DNA of 64,000 nt from the NCBI GenBank assembly GCA_934717745.1, contig CAKUZB010000003.1, positions 62,001-126,000 of the forward strand. Reading direction: 5' to 3'. Origin of the DNA: an uncultured Candidatus Melainabacteria bacterium. GTDB taxonomy: Bacteria > Cyanobacteriota > Vampirovibrionia > Gastranaerophilales > Gastranaerophilaceae. Each line of letters opens with the position of its first letter. Position 1 is the stretch's first letter. Below the pieces are notes generated by a model, which saw only the letters and a list, made by a program, of their open reading frames with translations, made no database searches and was not told the DNA's origin. Of the stretch, positions 49,796-58,269 are shown piece after piece. The translations under genes and the position numbers were made by a program.

Positions 49796-51031
49796 ATGAA
49801 GAAGAATATTGCATTCACGATGTCAGAAGCATTAATAGTTCTAGGTATCGTAGCGGTTCTTGCGACTCTATCTGTTATTGCAATAACAAACGCAAAACCC
49901 GACGAAAACATTATTATGTATAGACGTGCGTACGCAAATACATTAAAAGTAATTCAAAACCTAATGGCTGATACAAAACTTTATCCGAACGCAACAACAA
50001 TTGCGAGCAACTTTTCAGATGACAAACTTAACCCGTTATTACAGAGATTATCGGCTATTTGTTGCAGTAATACAGTAACAAGAATGAGAGATGCCAGTCT
50101 TGATGTTAACATTAACGATAACATGTTTGATAATAACAGTGGAAATTGCACACCTTGCGGCGGTGGCGGTGGTGGCGGCAGCAGTAGTTCCAGCAACAAT
50201 AACACTACTATGCAACAAATTCAATGTATGTACGTAGAAAAAGACAAGCCGACTTATTTTGATGATGGTTCTTCGTACTGTTTAAACGGTAAAGCCGTTT
50301 GTAACATAGGTTATCACTTAGATACATTTGGTGGTGCTTGTATTGAGGATACACCAAGAGGTGGCTTAAGTTCTCAAGGCTTGACAAGTTCTCAAGGTCT
50401 AGTAAGTTCTCATGGTCTGACAAGTTCTATAGGTGTACAACCATCTGGCAGTACGTCGTCTAGCAGTTCATCATCTAGCAGTTCGTCTAGTTCTTCTTCT
50501 GGCGGAACACCAATAACAACCGGAAATGTTGACCAAAACTATGATTTCAGCAATCTTGCAACTTCTGTATTCGGCAGAGGCTTCTCTGATACTACAATTA
50601 CAACTGCAATGAGGACTGAATACCCTTATCTGGCAACTGCAACTGCTCAAAATAAATTTGCATTGAGTTTCATGAACAGATTGAATCCGGTTACAAGTTC
50701 TGTAACAAATAACAACGTAAAATTCCAAACAGCAGACGGTATGTACTGGGATATTATTGATAACTTCAACTCAGAAACTCCAAACGCTACAATTACAGTA
50801 AAAATAAATGGTATAAACGAAGTTGCTTGTTATTATGATAAATCTAGTTGCCCTGCACCTAACATGTTTACTTTCTACATTGAAAAATCAGGCAAAGTTC
50901 ACAATAAATTAGGTACAACAGCAGATGCGGCTAAAGACCCTATGGCATGCTCGTATGCTAGATACAGCAACATCACTAAAAACTCAAAAATTAATACTGA
51001 AGCCAGTCAAAATACTTGCTTTGCTGAATAA
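49796..51031 (+). CDS. Pilin-like protein with Cys-rich knot, GLxSSQ repeats and Ser linker
   Basis: A 411-residue paralogue of the previous gene. Leader MKKNIA then FTMSEALIVLGIVAVLAT with Glu5 and Ala at -1. The N-terminal helix YRRAYANTLKVIQNLMADTK and LYPNA align with the 48533 protein. A poly-Gly stretch (122-128) and an EGF-like section (YCLNGKAVCNIGYHLDTFGG, ACIED) come next. Then four units of the type GL(S/T/V)SSQ (about 190-212), a long Ser run (220-234) and a C-terminal domain with FQTADGMYWDIIDNF and ITVKINGIN. Own terminator at 51053. Probably a low-abundance tip or adhesive subunit. Confidence 0.85.
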   Translation: MKKNIAFTMSEALIVLGIVAVLATLSVIAITNAKPDENIIMYRRAYANTLKVIQNLMADTKLYPNATTIASNFSDDKLNPLLQRLSAICCSNTVTRMRDASLDVNINDNMFDNNSGNCTPCGGGGGGGSSSSSNNNTTMQQIQCMYVEKDKPTYFDDGSSYCLNGKAVCNIGYHLDTFGGACIEDTPRGGLSSQGLTSSQGLVSSHGLTSSIGVQPSGSTSSSSSSSSSSSSSSSGGTPITTGNVDQNYDFSNLATSVFGRGFSDTTITTAMRTEYPYLATATAQNKFALSFMNRLNPVTSSVTNNNVKFQTADGMYWDIIDNFNSETPNATITVKINGINEVACYYDKSSCPAPNMFTFYIEKSGKVHNKLGTTADAAKDPMACSYARYSNITKNSKINTEASQNTCFAE

Positions 51032-51052
51032 TTAATTTTTAGACTTTATCAT

Positions 51053-51089
51053 AAAAAGAATAGACGGCTTTCAGCCGTCTATTCTTTTT
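51053..51089. terminator. Terminator after the 49796 pilin-like gene
   Basis: 17-bp arms (51053-51069 and 51073-51089; core GAATAGACGGCT) with a 3-nt loop and flanking A/T runs. Confidence 0.9.
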
Positions 51090-51157
51090 GTGTCTATTTT
51101 GTATCTTTTTTGCATTTATTATTTATTTTTGGTATAGTTATTTTATAGGAGTTTTAT

Positions 51158-51880
51158 ATGAAAAAAAATGCGTTCACATTAATGGAAGTTTTACTGGCAA
51201 TGGCTATCATAGGTATTATTGCCGGCTCTGTAGCAAATCAAATAAAAAAGGTTTCAGCAGACAAAATAAAACTTACATTTAAAAATAATTATAATCACAT
51301 GGTGAGTACCGTTGACGCTATCGCTTCTGATGAAAACGTTTTGCCGGCAGTATTTTACACCGATTTGGATAGAACTACAGGAAAAAAGGCTAAAGTATCA
51401 TTTTGTAATGCCACTCAATCCTTAGATGCTTCCGGAAATAGTGTACTTGATTTTGCAATATTTCCAAGAGCATTTATGGAACGAACAGGAAACATTGTTA
51501 CATCTTCATCTATCGGAAATAAGTCTAATATGACATCTTCTCCTGGTTTTAGGTTTACTACAAAAAACGGTTCGTATTGGGTTGTTAGAAAAAATCCAAT
51601 GAGTATGGTTTGCCACGTTAACGATGTTGATCATGCTGACCAAGCAGATTATGTAATTATATTCGACATAGACGGACTTGACCAAGGTACAAATTGCCCT
51701 TATACTGGTGAAAATCTTGATGAGGTTACAGTTGAAGAAAATGATTGTTCAAATCCTGATACTTTCAAATTTGGAACAACGATTAATAACAAAGTAGTAC
51801 CTGACAGAAATACGTATTATGACGGCTATACACTAAAAGACTTTTTAAAAACAAACAATTATTTAAAAGATAAATTCTAA
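51158..51880 (+). CDS. Pilin-like protein, third of cluster
   Basis: A 240-residue prepilin-like protein. Leader MKKNA then FTLMEVLLAMAIIGIIAGS with Glu5 and Ala at -1. The C-terminal domain shows FRFTTKNGSYWVVRKNP and YVIIFDIDGLDQGTN, the same arrangement (hydrophobic strand, NG/DG, W, then D-I-(D/N)-G) as in the 48533 and 49796 proteins, so the three share a globular domain. It lacks the Cys knot and Ser linker. AGGAG precedes the ATG. mtnP follows 26 nt later. Confidence 0.85.
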   Translation: MKKNAFTLMEVLLAMAIIGIIAGSVANQIKKVSADKIKLTFKNNYNHMVSTVDAIASDENVLPAVFYTDLDRTTGKKAKVSFCNATQSLDASGNSVLDFAIFPRAFMERTGNIVTSSSIGNKSNMTSSPGFRFTTKNGSYWVVRKNPMSMVCHVNDVDHADQADYVIIFDIDGLDQGTNCPYTGENLDEVTVEENDCSNPDTFKFGTTINNKVVPDRNTYYDGYTLKDFLKTNNYLKDKF

Positions 51881-51906
51881 TATTAAAGGAAAGGAAAAAA
51901 CAAAAA

Positions 51907-52710
51907 ATGGAACAAAAACATTTAGCAACAATCGGTGTATTCGGTGGTTCAGGCTTTTACAAATTCTTAGATAATGTTGAAGAAGTAAAAGTTGAAACTC
52001 CTTATGGTATGCCAAGTGATGCTCTTATGATTGGACAAATCGGCAATAAAAAAGTTGCATTCATGCCAAGACATGGCAGAAGCCACACTATTTTGCCTCA
52101 CATGATTAACTACAGAGCAAATGTTTGGGCTATGAAATATGTAGGCTGTGAAAGAGTTATCTCTCCATGTGCTTGCGGTAGTTTGCAAAAACACATCAAC
52201 CCTGGTGATTTTGTAATTTGCGACCAATTCGTTGATTGGACTGACGGTAGAAAATCAACTTTCTTTGAAGGACCTATCGTTCACCACCCATCTCCAACAG
52301 ATTTATACTGCCCAGAATTAAGAGAATTAGCAATAAACACTGCTAAACAAATGGGCATTAAAGTTCACGAAACAGGTACAATGACAGTTATTAATGGACC
52401 AAGATTCTCTACAAAAGCAGAATCTAAATTCTTTACTAACCAAGGTTGGGACGTTATTGGTATGACAGCATTCCCTGAAAATTACCTTGTTAGAGAAATG
52501 GATATGTGCCCATTGAACATTTCTCTAATTACTGACCACGATTGTGGTCTTGTTGGTGATGTTCCTCCTGTTTCTCACCACGAAGTTTGCAGAGTATTCG
52601 ATGAAAACCTTGAAAACGTTAAAAACTTGTTATTCAGAGTTATCGAATCAATCCCTGAAAAAAGAGAACACTGCGAATGTGCAAACACTCGTAAAAACTC
52701 TCAAATGTAA
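51907..52710 (+). CDS. mtnP: S-methyl-5'-thioadenosine phosphorylase
   Basis: Splits methylthioadenosine, the polyamine by-product, to adenine and methylthioribose-1-phosphate. The 267 residues begin with TIGVFGGSGFYKFL, continue with FMPRHGRSHTILPHMINYRA, SPCACGSLQKHINPGD and TDHDCGLVGDVPPVSHHEV; the substrate-site FSTKAESKFF and MTAFPENYLVREM are present. AAGGAAAGG lies before the ATG. The short gap to yggT suggests co-transcription. Confidence 0.93.
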   Translation: MEQKHLATIGVFGGSGFYKFLDNVEEVKVETPYGMPSDALMIGQIGNKKVAFMPRHGRSHTILPHMINYRANVWAMKYVGCERVISPCACGSLQKHINPGDFVICDQFVDWTDGRKSTFFEGPIVHHPSPTDLYCPELRELAINTAKQMGIKVHETGTMTVINGPRFSTKAESKFFTNQGWDVIGMTAFPENYLVREMDMCPLNISLITDHDCGLVGDVPPVSHHEVCRVFDENLENVKNLLFRVIESIPEKREHCECANTRKNSQM

Positions 52711-52726
52711 TTAAAAAGGACATAAG

Positions 52727-52987
52727 ATGATTATTAAACTTGTAAACAATTTATTCTATTTCTATGGAATTCTTATTCTTATAAGAATATTTATGACTTG
52801 GATTCCAACAATCGACTGGGAAGCACAACCAATGAAAGCACTTCGATTGACTACAGATTGCTATTTGGACATCTTCAAGAGAATTATTCCTCCGTTCAGC
52901 GGGCTTGATTTCTCTCCTATAATTGCAATCATTGTACTAGATATTTTGCAAGTCGTAATTACCAGTTTCTTAGGTAGTCTTATGTAA
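52727..52987 (+). CDS. YggT family membrane protein
   Basis: An 86-residue protein with two hydrophobic helices (LFYFYGILILIRIFMTWIP and FSPIIAIIVLDILQVVITSF) separated by LRLTTDCYLDIFKRIIPPFS, where D-x-x-R and IPP are conserved in the YggT (YlmG) family. Cyanobacterial and chloroplast relatives affect nucleoid or thylakoid distribution; others lie near cell-division genes. Its role here is not known. Ended by a strong terminator. Confidence 0.82.
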   Translation: MIIKLVNNLFYFYGILILIRIFMTWIPTIDWEAQPMKALRLTTDCYLDIFKRIIPPFSGLDFSPIIAIIVLDILQVVITSFLGSLM

Positions 52988-53000
52988 GAAATATCCAAAT

Positions 53001-53044
53001 AAAAAAGCGGTCGGCAAAACAAATGTTTTGTCGACCGCTTTTTT
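53001..53044. terminator. Bidirectional terminator after yggT
   Basis: 20-bp arms (53001-53020 and 53025-53044) with one G-T pair and a 4-nt loop; ends on A6 and T6. Between convergent yggT and the matrixin-like gene. Confidence 0.92.
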
Positions 53045-53101
53045 AAATTTATACATTATAAGATGAATTTCGTCTTTTATATTGCAATCTACTTGAACTA
53101 C

Positions 53102-54418
53102 TTACTTTGAAGCCCACTTCAATGTATCATTCAAAAATTCATCGTCAAACTCATTTTGACCTGTAACCTCTTGATACTTTTTAATAACTGTCCTTGCGTC
53201 CATTTTTCTATCTAATTGTACACACATTACAAGATAATTTTTCAAATAAGATTTATTTCCCGATTCCAAACGACATGCCTGTAAAAAAGAATTATACGCA
53301 GGAATTTCCATTTTATCCAGTTTTGTGTAACACATTCCAATCATTGTATAAATTGCTGCACGTTGAGAATCCGTTTTCGAATAATTTAATGCATTTTCAT
53401 ATTGCTTTAATGCCGTTTCATATTTTTTCGACATGTAATAACACTCCGCCATTGATTGATAAATAATTGGATTATTAGGTTCAAGTTCTAAGGCCTTTTT
53501 ATAAGCATTCAAGGCTTCTTCTTTTTTACCTTGGTCGTAATAAGTTTTACCTAAATTTACCCATGCTAATGCTTTTTTCGGAGATAGTTTTGTGTACTTT
53601 TCAGATTCTTCCAATTTCGTTGCCGAAAAATTCTTTGTCAAATTCGCAATCAATTTTTCATCGCCTGAATACATAATTTTTACAGTATTAATATCACGTT
53701 TTGAAAAACTTTTTACATTGGAACTGGCATACAAAACGTCTTTTTCATCAGGACTGTGTCCAATTATACCAATAGCATGACCAACCTCATGCAAGGCAAC
53801 TTTAAACATTTCGTCTTTTGTAACTGTCTTTTTAGAATTTGGACGAGTCGACAACAATTGAATATGGGCTTTTGTTAAACTTCTATCTTGTCCTGAAATT
53901 GAAGTATTTGTAACTCCGGCCATATACACCGAATCAGGGGTTTGGTTACTGTCAAAGTAGTCTACCACATCTATCAATATATCTGCTTTTTCAGGCTTTT
54001 TGGTTACAAAAAACTTAAAATAACCGTCAAAAACATCATTATAATAACTCAATACTTGATAAATCGTATATTTATAATCAGATTGCGACACATAAACAAC
54101 AATATTTTGCTTTTTCCATATAGTTAACTTACCATTCGAATCAACAGCATGATTCAAGTAATTGTCTTCTTTTGATGAAAAAGTCTTAACCTCTTTTGCT
54201 TTATTGTCCAAACTTTTTTGAGAGATTTTTGAATTTGCATTAATTTTAGCATCATTAATAAGTTGCAATTGTTCTGACTCTGAAAGTTTTGAAAATTGCA
54301 AGATTTTTTCAATCGGTCTTGGAGGTGCATAATAATTTAAATAATTTGCAATGCCCATTATAAGAAGCAAAACCGAAAGAATTATTAATTGATTTTTTTG
54401 TTTGTCTATTTTTTTCAT
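53102..54418 (-). CDS. Membrane-anchored matrixin-like metallopeptidase with TPR domain
   Basis: A 438-residue protein with one N-terminal membrane helix (LIILSVLLLIMGIANYL), then a peptidase-like domain (about 95-265) whose zinc site is HEVGHAIGIIGHS, that is HExGHxxGxxH. The expected Met-turn appears as KDVLYASSN, with Leu where Met is usual. The C-terminal half is TPR-like: AWVNLGKTYYDQGKKEEALN, AYKKALELEPNNPIIYQSMA and AALKQYENALNY-type repeats. The domain probably faces the periplasm. The pairing of protease and TPR suggests a scaffolded substrate. Substrate unknown; the zinc ligands look intact. Confidence 0.82.
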   Translation of the reverse strand: MKKIDKQKNQLIILSVLLLIMGIANYLNYYAPPRPIEKILQFSKLSESEQLQLINDAKINANSKISQKSLDNKAKEVKTFSSKEDNYLNHAVDSNGKLTIWKKQNIVVYVSQSDYKYTIYQVLSYYNDVFDGYFKFFVTKKPEKADILIDVVDYFDSNQTPDSVYMAGVTNTSISGQDRSLTKAHIQLLSTRPNSKKTVTKDEMFKVALHEVGHAIGIIGHSPDEKDVLYASSNVKSFSKRDINTVKIMYSGDEKLIANLTKNFSATKLEESEKYTKLSPKKALAWVNLGKTYYDQGKKEEALNAYKKALELEPNNPIIYQSMAECYYMSKKYETALKQYENALNYSKTDSQRAAIYTMIGMCYTKLDKMEIPAYNSFLQACRLESGNKSYLKNYLVMCVQLDRKMDARTVIKKYQEVTGQNEFDDEFLNDTLKWASK

Positions 54419-54442
54419 AGAATAATTTTATTTTAACCTAAA

Positions 54443-54469
54443 AAGGCATAAACTAAAAGTTTATGCCTT
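54443..54469 (-). terminator. Terminator of the dnaG-rpoD operon
   Basis: Perfect 12-bp arms AAGGCATAAACT/AGTTTATGCCTT, 3-nt loop, 10 nt beyond the rpoD stop. The T tract on the minus strand is short (TTTT). Confidence 0.7.
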
Positions 54470-54479
54470 AAAAAACTTC

Positions 54480-55577
54480 TTATGTTTCAACATATTCTCT
54501 CAAACGTTTACTTCTGTTTGGATGTCTTAACTTTCTCAAAGCCTTTGCTTCAATTTGACGAATTCTTTCACGAGTAACACCGAATAATTGACCAACTTCT
54601 TCCAATGTTCTTTGACGACCGTCGTCCATACCGAAACGAAGTCTTAAAACATCTCTTTCACGAGGTGATAATGTGCAAAGAACTTCTGCTAAATCTTCTC
54701 TTAGCAAGTCTGAAGCAACTGTCTTGATTGGTGCATCGGCTTCTTTATCTTCGATAAAGTCCCCTAGTCTTGAATCTTCTTCTTTACCAATTGGAGTTTC
54801 CAATGATAATGGCTCTTGAGCAATTTTAATAATTTCTCTTAATTTAGAAATAGAAACATTCATTTCCATTGCTAATTCTTCTTCAGTTGGCTTTCTTGAA
54901 TATTCTTGAGCCAATCTTCTTGTAACTTTTTTTAATTTGTTGATAGTTTCAACCATGTGAACAGGTATACGAATTGTTCTTGCTTGGTCAGCAATAGCAC
55001 GTGTAATTGCCTGTCTAATCCACCAAGTTGCATAAGTTGAGAACTTAAATCCACGTTCATGGTCAAATTTTTCAGCCGCTCTAATTAGACCCAAATTACC
55101 TTCTTGAATCAAATCCAAGAACAACATACCACGTCCAACATATTTTTTAGCAATACTTACTACCAAACGTAAGTTTGCTTGAACTAATTTTCTTTTAGCA
55201 ATAGCACCCGGAGTACCACCTTTGATAATTGCTCTTGCCAATTCAACTTCTTCATTAGCAGACAACAATTTGATACGACCAATTTCTCTTAAATACAAAC
55301 GAACAGGGTCGTCAATAGCAATACCTTTTGGTAATTCCATCGCATCTTCTTTTTCGTCTTCTTCAGACTCCATCATATAAACATCGTCGTAATTTGTTTT
55401 GCAGTCAATCTTACCCGCTGAAACAATATCTTCAATGTTATCTGTGCTAATTTCAACATTCATAAATGAATCGTCTGCAACTACATCTGCATCTTTTTCA
55501 TTATCAATATCTAAAATATCAATGTTTTCTTCTTCCGCCATATTAACAATCGAGTTAGATTGTCTTTTCTTTGTCAT
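54480..55577 (-). CDS. rpoD: Primary sigma factor RpoD/SigA
   Basis: Housekeeping sigma-70, 365 residues. An acidic N-terminal stretch (about 85 residues) precedes region 1.2 (DPVRLYLREIGRIKLLS). Region 2 (AKKYVGRGMLFLDLIQEGNL and FKFSTYATWWIRQAITRA), region 3 (RIPVHMVETINKLKK) and region 4 (LSPRERDVLRLRFGMDDG, VTRERIRQIEAKALRKLRHP) are complete. The ATG lies 4 bp inside the dnaG stop, the classic dnaG-rpoD arrangement without rpsU. The near-consensus -10 boxes in this window fit its region 2.4. Confidence 0.97.
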   Translation of the reverse strand: MTKKRQSNSIVNMAEEENIDILDIDNEKDADVVADDSFMNVEISTDNIEDIVSAGKIDCKTNYDDVYMMESEEDEKEDAMELPKGIAIDDPVRLYLREIGRIKLLSANEEVELARAIIKGGTPGAIAKRKLVQANLRLVVSIAKKYVGRGMLFLDLIQEGNLGLIRAAEKFDHERGFKFSTYATWWIRQAITRAIADQARTIRIPVHMVETINKLKKVTRRLAQEYSRKPTEEELAMEMNVSISKLREIIKIAQEPLSLETPIGKEEDSRLGDFIEDKEADAPIKTVASDLLREDLAEVLCTLSPRERDVLRLRFGMDDGRQRTLEEVGQLFGVTRERIRQIEAKALRKLRHPNRSKRLREYVET

Positions 55578-57451
55578 TTAATTTCTCCAGTCCTTAATTT
55601 ATTTAATCTGTCCCTAAGTTGCATTTGAACTTTTAAGGCTTCTGTTTCATCATTGTTTGCTTCTTCATAAATTTGTTTTAATTGTTTATGTTCTTCATCA
55701 CGTCTACAAGAAATAATCTTATCAATATTTTCTTGAATCAAGGCATCAAATTCACCTTCCTTCAACCCTGTAAATGTATCCGAAACGCATATCAAATCTG
55801 TAATTAGTTGTTGTGTACCAGCATCGCCTACAAATTCTATATATAATCTATCGATTAACTCATTTACATTATTTACGGTATTTATCAATTTGTCAATTGT
55901 ATCTTTTACAATTATTAACGTTTTATTTGTAAATTCTACACTTTTTATTTTTTCTAACAAATTACCCATTGTGTATGGGTTACTCTTTATAAAAAATAAA
56001 CTCAATAGGTTTTTTTGTGCAATTTCGTCAATTTTTGATGAAATTGTTACATTTGTTGACATAATTTCAGGTGTAATAAAATCATTTAAAGACGAAACCG
56101 TAACATCTTTTTGCAATGCGGTATCGTCAATATCCAATGCTGAAGCGACAATTTTTACATATTCAGATTGGATAATCGGATTTTGAATTTCGTTTAATAT
56201 CGGTAAAATTTCTTTTACCAAATCTGATTTTTCTCGTGGAGTTATTGCATTCTCACGTTTTTTCAACAATTCATTTAACTGAAAATCTAAAAGCAATGGT
56301 GCTGTTTTAATGTAAGATTTAAACGCTTCCGCACCTGAACTCCTTATAAATTCATCGGGGTCTTTGCCCTCAGGTGGCGAAACAACACGAATTTCACAAG
56401 AATATTTATCGTCATTCACATCAACATGAGAATCATCAAATTGTTTAATATTTCCCAGCCCTTGAAATGCAGTTCTTATCAATTCACCGCCACGTTTTGT
56501 AGCATTTTGACCGGCAATATCGGTATCAAAAGACAAATATAATTTTCTGCTTTTTGTATATCTTGAAATCATTTTTATATGGTCTAAAGTCAAAGAAGTA
56601 CCGCAAGAAGCAACCGCATTTTTTATTCCATGTGCTTGGGCAGAAATTACGTCAAAATACCCTTCCATAATAACAACTGAGTCTTCTTGCTTAATCGCTT
56701 CTTTCGCAGTGTACAATCCATACAAAATACGACTTTTATTATAAATTGGAGAATCAGAAGAATTCAAATACTTTGGATTTTGTCCGTCTTCGATTGCTCT
56801 TGCACCAAAAGCAATGCAATCACCGGATTCGTTTTGTATCGGTATAATAATTCTATTTCTAAATCTATCAATATAATTACCTTGGCTAGATTTTAGAATT
56901 AATCCGGCTTGTTCAAGAATTGAATCATCGTATTCTTTTTTTAATCGTTTATAAAGTTCATTAGGTTCTTTTAAAGCAAGCCCTAGCGAGTAATTTGAAA
57001 TTACAGCAGGTGTTATATCACGATTTGCAAGGTATTTAACCGCAATATTATCTTGAGAAGCATTCAATAAAATATCTTGATAGAATTTAACCGCAGTATT
57101 GCAGGCATCTATCATTAATTTTTTCTCATCTTTGCTTTTTCCACCATCACCTTTAAACTCAGGCAACTGAATATTATATCTATCGGCTAAAAATCTTATT
57201 GTTTGTGAATAATCCCAGTTATGGATTTTCATTAAAAATGTTATTGCATCACCACCAACACCACAACCAAAGCATTTAAAAATTCCTCGTTCAGGATTTA
57301 CCGAAAACGACGGAGTTTTTTCACCATGAAACGGGCATAATCCCCAATAATTGCTACCTTTTTTCTTAAGAACAATTTCTTCAGAGATAATGTCAACAAT
57401 ATCAATCTGGTTTTTGATTTGTATAACTGCTTCTTCGTATGCCGATACCAT
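55574..57451 (-). CDS. dnaG: DNA primase
   Basis: Makes RNA primers for replication. 625 residues with the CHC2 zinc domain (LCPFHGEKTPSFSVNPERG and FKCFGCGVGGDAITFL), the RNA polymerase core (LANRDITPAVISNYSLGLAL, ILYGLYTAKEAIKQED), the Toprim domain (VVIMEGYFDVISAQAHG, KLYLSFDTDIAGQNATKRG) and a helicase-binding C terminus rich in coiled helices. A TGC-TAATAT box is 9 nt from the ATG and there is no Shine-Dalgarno, so the message looks nearly leaderless. Confidence 0.96.
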   Translation of the reverse strand: MVSAYEEAVIQIKNQIDIVDIISEEIVLKKKGSNYWGLCPFHGEKTPSFSVNPERGIFKCFGCGVGGDAITFLMKIHNWDYSQTIRFLADRYNIQLPEFKGDGGKSKDEKKLMIDACNTAVKFYQDILLNASQDNIAVKYLANRDITPAVISNYSLGLALKEPNELYKRLKKEYDDSILEQAGLILKSSQGNYIDRFRNRIIIPIQNESGDCIAFGARAIEDGQNPKYLNSSDSPIYNKSRILYGLYTAKEAIKQEDSVVIMEGYFDVISAQAHGIKNAVASCGTSLTLDHIKMISRYTKSRKLYLSFDTDIAGQNATKRGGELIRTAFQGLGNIKQFDDSHVDVNDDKYSCEIRVVSPPEGKDPDEFIRSSGAEAFKSYIKTAPLLLDFQLNELLKKRENAITPREKSDLVKEILPILNEIQNPIIQSEYVKIVASALDIDDTALQKDVTVSSLNDFITPEIMSTNVTISSKIDEIAQKNLLSLFFIKSNPYTMGNLLEKIKSVEFTNKTLIIVKDTIDKLINTVNNVNELIDRLYIEFVGDAGTQQLITDLICVSDTFTGLKEGEFDALIQENIDKIISCRRDEEHKQLKQIYEEANNDETEALKVQMQLRDRLNKLRTGEIK

Positions 57452-57460
57452 AACAATAAT

Positions 57461-57469
57461 ATATTAGCA
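57461..57469 (-). promoter_or_regulatory. Extended -10 of the dnaG-rpoD operon
   Basis: Minus strand TG-C-TAATAT, 9 nt before the dnaG ATG at 57451. Leader at most 2-3 nt. Confidence 0.5.
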
Positions 57470-57479
57470 TAAAATTACG

Positions 57480-57488
57480 TGGTATAAT
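57480..57488 (+). promoter_or_regulatory. Extended -10 of tatD
   Basis: TG-G-TATAAT, 10 nt before the tatD ATG at 57499 and back to back with the dnaG promoter. Leader of about 4 nt, no Shine-Dalgarno. Confidence 0.55.
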
Positions 57489-57498
57489 CAAAATAGTT

Positions 57499-58269
57499 AT
57501 GGAAAATTACTTTATTGATACACATTCACATATTGATATTATTGAAGATATTGCATTAGAAGATATTATTCAAAATGCAAATAATTCTGGGGTAAAAAAG
57601 ATTATTATTCCTGCGGTTGAAGAAAAATATTTTGGCTCAATAATTGAGATTTGCGAAACTCATGAAAATATTTTTTGCATGCTTGGAATTTTTCCGGAAG
57701 AAGCAAAATCTTGGACAGACAAAACGGCTGAAAAGATTATCAAACTAGCCAAAAACAGCAAAAAAGTTGTTGGGATAGGCGAAGTTGGACTTGATTACTA
57801 CTGGGACAAAAGTTTTATAGATTTACAACAAGAAATATTTATAAAGCAAATTGAAATTGCAAACGAGTTAAATTTACCTTTAGCAATTCACGATAGAGAG
57901 GCACATAAAGATGTTTTTGATATTATTGTAAAATATAACAAAGGTTCAGACATATTACTTCACTGTTTTTCAGGTAGTCCGGAATTTGCGAAAGAATGCG
58001 TGAAAGCAGGATTCTACATCGCACTTGGCGGAGTTGTAACATTTAAAAATGCAAAAAAAATGAAAGAGGTCGCAAAGGAAATTCCGCTTGATAGATTAAT
58101 GCTTGAAACAGATGCACCATACCTTACTCCTGTTCCTTACCGAGGAAAAACAAACCAACCTTGTTATATACCTCTAATTGCACAAGAAATTGCAAATTTG
58201 AGGGACACAGATGTTTTAGAAATAAAAAAATACACAACACAAAACGCAGAAAAGGTTTTTAAGATTTGA
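57499..58269 (+). CDS. tatD: TatD-family metal-dependent DNase
   Basis: A 256-residue TIM-barrel hydrolase. Metal ligands are visible in FIDTHSHIDI, GIGEVGLDYYWDKS, AIHDREAHKD, LLHCFSGSPEFA and LMLETDAPYLTPVPYRG. The family includes 3'-5' exonucleases acting in DNA repair or apoptosis-like DNA decay, and D-aminoacyl-tRNA deacylase-like members, so the exact substrate is open. Stop overlaps the tlyA TTG by 4 bp. Confidence 0.92.
   Translation: MENYFIDTHSHIDIIEDIALEDIIQNANNSGVKKIIIPAVEEKYFGSIIEICETHENIFCMLGIFPEEAKSWTDKTAEKIIKLAKNSKKVVGIGEVGLDYYWDKSFIDLQQEIFIKQIEIANELNLPLAIHDREAHKDVFDIIVKYNKGSDILLHCFSGSPEFAKECVKAGFYIALGGVVTFKNAKKMKEVAKEIPLDRLMLETDAPYLTPVPYRGKTNQPCYIPLIAQEIANLRDTDVLEIKKYTTQNAEKVFKI

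Noticed and set aside
53194..54127. Plus-strand frames opposite the matrixin-like gene
   Set aside because: Short, Phe/Ile/Tyr-rich shadows of the real gene without Shine-Dalgarno or homology.
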